This document shows, one piece after another, positions 33,862 to 34,604 of a DNA stretch of 34,604 nucleotides. The translations under genes and the position numbers were made by a program. Source of the stretch: CAZJJK01 sp964546285 (GTDB taxonomy: Bacteria; Spirochaetota; Spirochaetia; Treponematales; Breznakiellaceae); contig CAZJJK010000023.1 in NCBI GenBank assembly GCA_964546285.1, positions 1 through 34,604 on the forward strand, read 5' to 3'. The notes below the pieces were generated by a model that did no database searches, had not been told where the DNA came from, and worked only from the letters and a program-made list of their open reading frames with translations. The stretch's first letter is position 1, and each line of letters opens with the position of its first letter.

Positions 33862-33886
33862 ATTATCTGTATACAATACAGATAAT
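33862..33886. promoter_or_regulatory. Perfect 25-bp palindrome (operator-like)
   Basis: Arms ATTATCTGTAT (33862-33872) and ATACAGATAAT (33876-33886) around ACA. It lies 57 nt past the MgtC-like stop and about 130 bp upstream of the chemoreceptor start. It is AT-rich with no T tract, so it is a better transcription-factor site than a terminator. It shares GTATACAATA with the flank of the gltA palindrome. Confidence 0.6.
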
Positions 33887-33943
33887 ACCATACAGACCCC
33901 GGCTATCGGATACCAATGGTTGAAGCCGTTTGAGAAAACCTTA

Positions 33944-34603
33944 TTAGAATTTTTCCTTAAGCTCAAAGCGTTCAACATCGCCCAATTCCTTAAGCGCCTT
34001 AGCCAACTTCTGAATGTCAGTATTTATTGGTAAACTAACAAGTAAGCGTAATTTTGTCCTGCCAGCGTTAACCAACGACTGATCCATATCGATAGTCTGA
34101 ACACGTATGCCATACGTCTTCAATACGCTCACGGTTTTTTTTGTCGCGGAAACGGGTCCTTTATACAAAACCTCTAATATCTTTGTGCGCTCAGCCGGGA
34201 ACAGACGGAGTTCCACTAAATCAAGGACCACAAGGGAGAATAGGCTTATGCCAAAGGCTATGCCGGCTGCTATATACAAACCAGCGCCGAGCGCTAGGCC
34301 TATAGCGGATATCAACCATAACGACGCCGCGGTAGTAAGACCTTTTATATTATTACCAAGCCTTAAGATAGCGCCAGCGCCCAAAAAGCCTATTCCAGAT
34401 ACCACTTGAGCGGCGATACGCCCGGGATCGCCGCCTTTAAACATGAAGTATTTTTGCGGTATCCATATCGATAAAAGCATAAGCAGGGTAGACCCGACGC
34501 AGATTAATACATGAGTGCGTAAACCGGCTATTTGGCGACGGCTAGATCGTTCAAAACCGACAACCATACCAGCCAAAAAGCTGAGGCCTAGACGAATAAG
34601 CAT
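33944..34603 (-). CDS. MgtC/SapB-family membrane protein, N-terminus at window edge
   Basis: Membrane protein of at least 219 residues. The N-terminal MgtC domain has the family pattern RLGLSFLAGMVVGFERSSRRQIAGLRTHVL near its start (about 3-32, conserved arginines and GxERE-like turn) and four hydrophobic segments (about 3-17, 32-48, 62-83 and 92-127). The C-terminal 80 residues (about 140-219) form the ACT-like soluble domain found in longer members. MgtC proteins are linked to growth at low magnesium and, in pathogens, to F-type ATPase inhibition, but many members have other roles. An ATG sits at the last bases of the window, but a few more residues may lie upstream, so the start is open. 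No terminator was clear after the stop. Confidence 0.88.
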   Translation of the reverse strand: MLIRLGLSFLAGMVVGFERSSRRQIAGLRTHVLICVGSTLLMLLSIWIPQKYFMFKGGDPGRIAAQVVSGIGFLGAGAILRLGNNIKGLTTAASLWLISAIGLALGAGLYIAAGIAFGISLFSLVVLDLVELRLFPAERTKILEVLYKGPVSATKKTVSVLKTYGIRVQTIDMDQSLVNAGRTKLRLLVSLPINTDIQKLAKALKELGDVERFELKEKF

Positions 34604-34604
34604 A

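Overview
The window reads as housekeeping chromosome from a spirochete of the Treponema type, at moderate GC. This is an inference from gene content: a compact ParE/ParC pair of the short spirochetal size, an EF-G paralogue of the EF-G II type, a Maf/DUF115 motility-associated protein next to a signal peptidase and a transpeptidase, an HD-GYP protein, a dCache chemoreceptor, and a likely dispersed intergenic repeat. No rRNA, tRNA, CRISPR array, insertion sequence or phage gene was seen, and no stretch over 300 bases lacks a gene.

Layout. 21-3821 (minus): parE-parC. 3918-5171 (minus): unrecognised coiled-coil protein, divergent from 5258-7342 (plus), an EF-G II GTPase. 7345-7490: structured tail-to-tail gap with a strong bidirectional terminator. 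7488-8852 (minus): citrate synthase with a palindromic operator candidate. 9124-11736 (plus): asnS and a D,D-carboxypeptidase. 11717-14391 (minus): operon of a 40-residue exported or membrane peptide, an 81-residue protein and a beta-propeller/NodB-like deacetylase that lacks metal ligands. 14584-15822 (minus): LysM/M23 peptidase, divergent from 15853-19888 (plus), the overlapping lepB, class B PBP and Maf/DUF115 operon. 20059-22141 (minus): two-helix TPR-like protein and alaA. 22210-23337 (plus): HD-GYP protein, meeting tail to tail a degenerate histidine-kinase-like protein (23270-23953, minus). 24019-29436 (plus): XRE regulator, 42-bp tandem repeat, CNNM/CorC-type protein and a heterodimeric ABC exporter. 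29619-31619 (plus): uvrB. 31690-33735 (minus): chemoreceptor. 33944 to the edge (minus): MgtC-like protein.

How it fits together. 9.1-20 kb is largely a cell-envelope neighbourhood: muropeptide trimming, septal or elongation transpeptidation, cell-wall hydrolysis, preprotein processing and probable flagellin modification. The rest is core information processing (topoisomerase, translation, excision repair), central metabolism and signalling.

The most notable signal is in transcription starts. Several first genes of transcription units (parE, the coiled-coil gene, asnS, the CNNM/CorC gene, uvrB, and probably lepB) have a sigma-70-type promoter whose -10 hexamer ends only 6-8 nt before an ATG with no Shine-Dalgarno sequence. 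That predicts leaderless mRNAs. Other genes in the same window (the EF-G II gene, gltA, the 40-residue ORF, the TPR-like gene, the chemoreceptor) have clear Shine-Dalgarno sequences, and the non-ATG starts are in this second group or in coupled genes.
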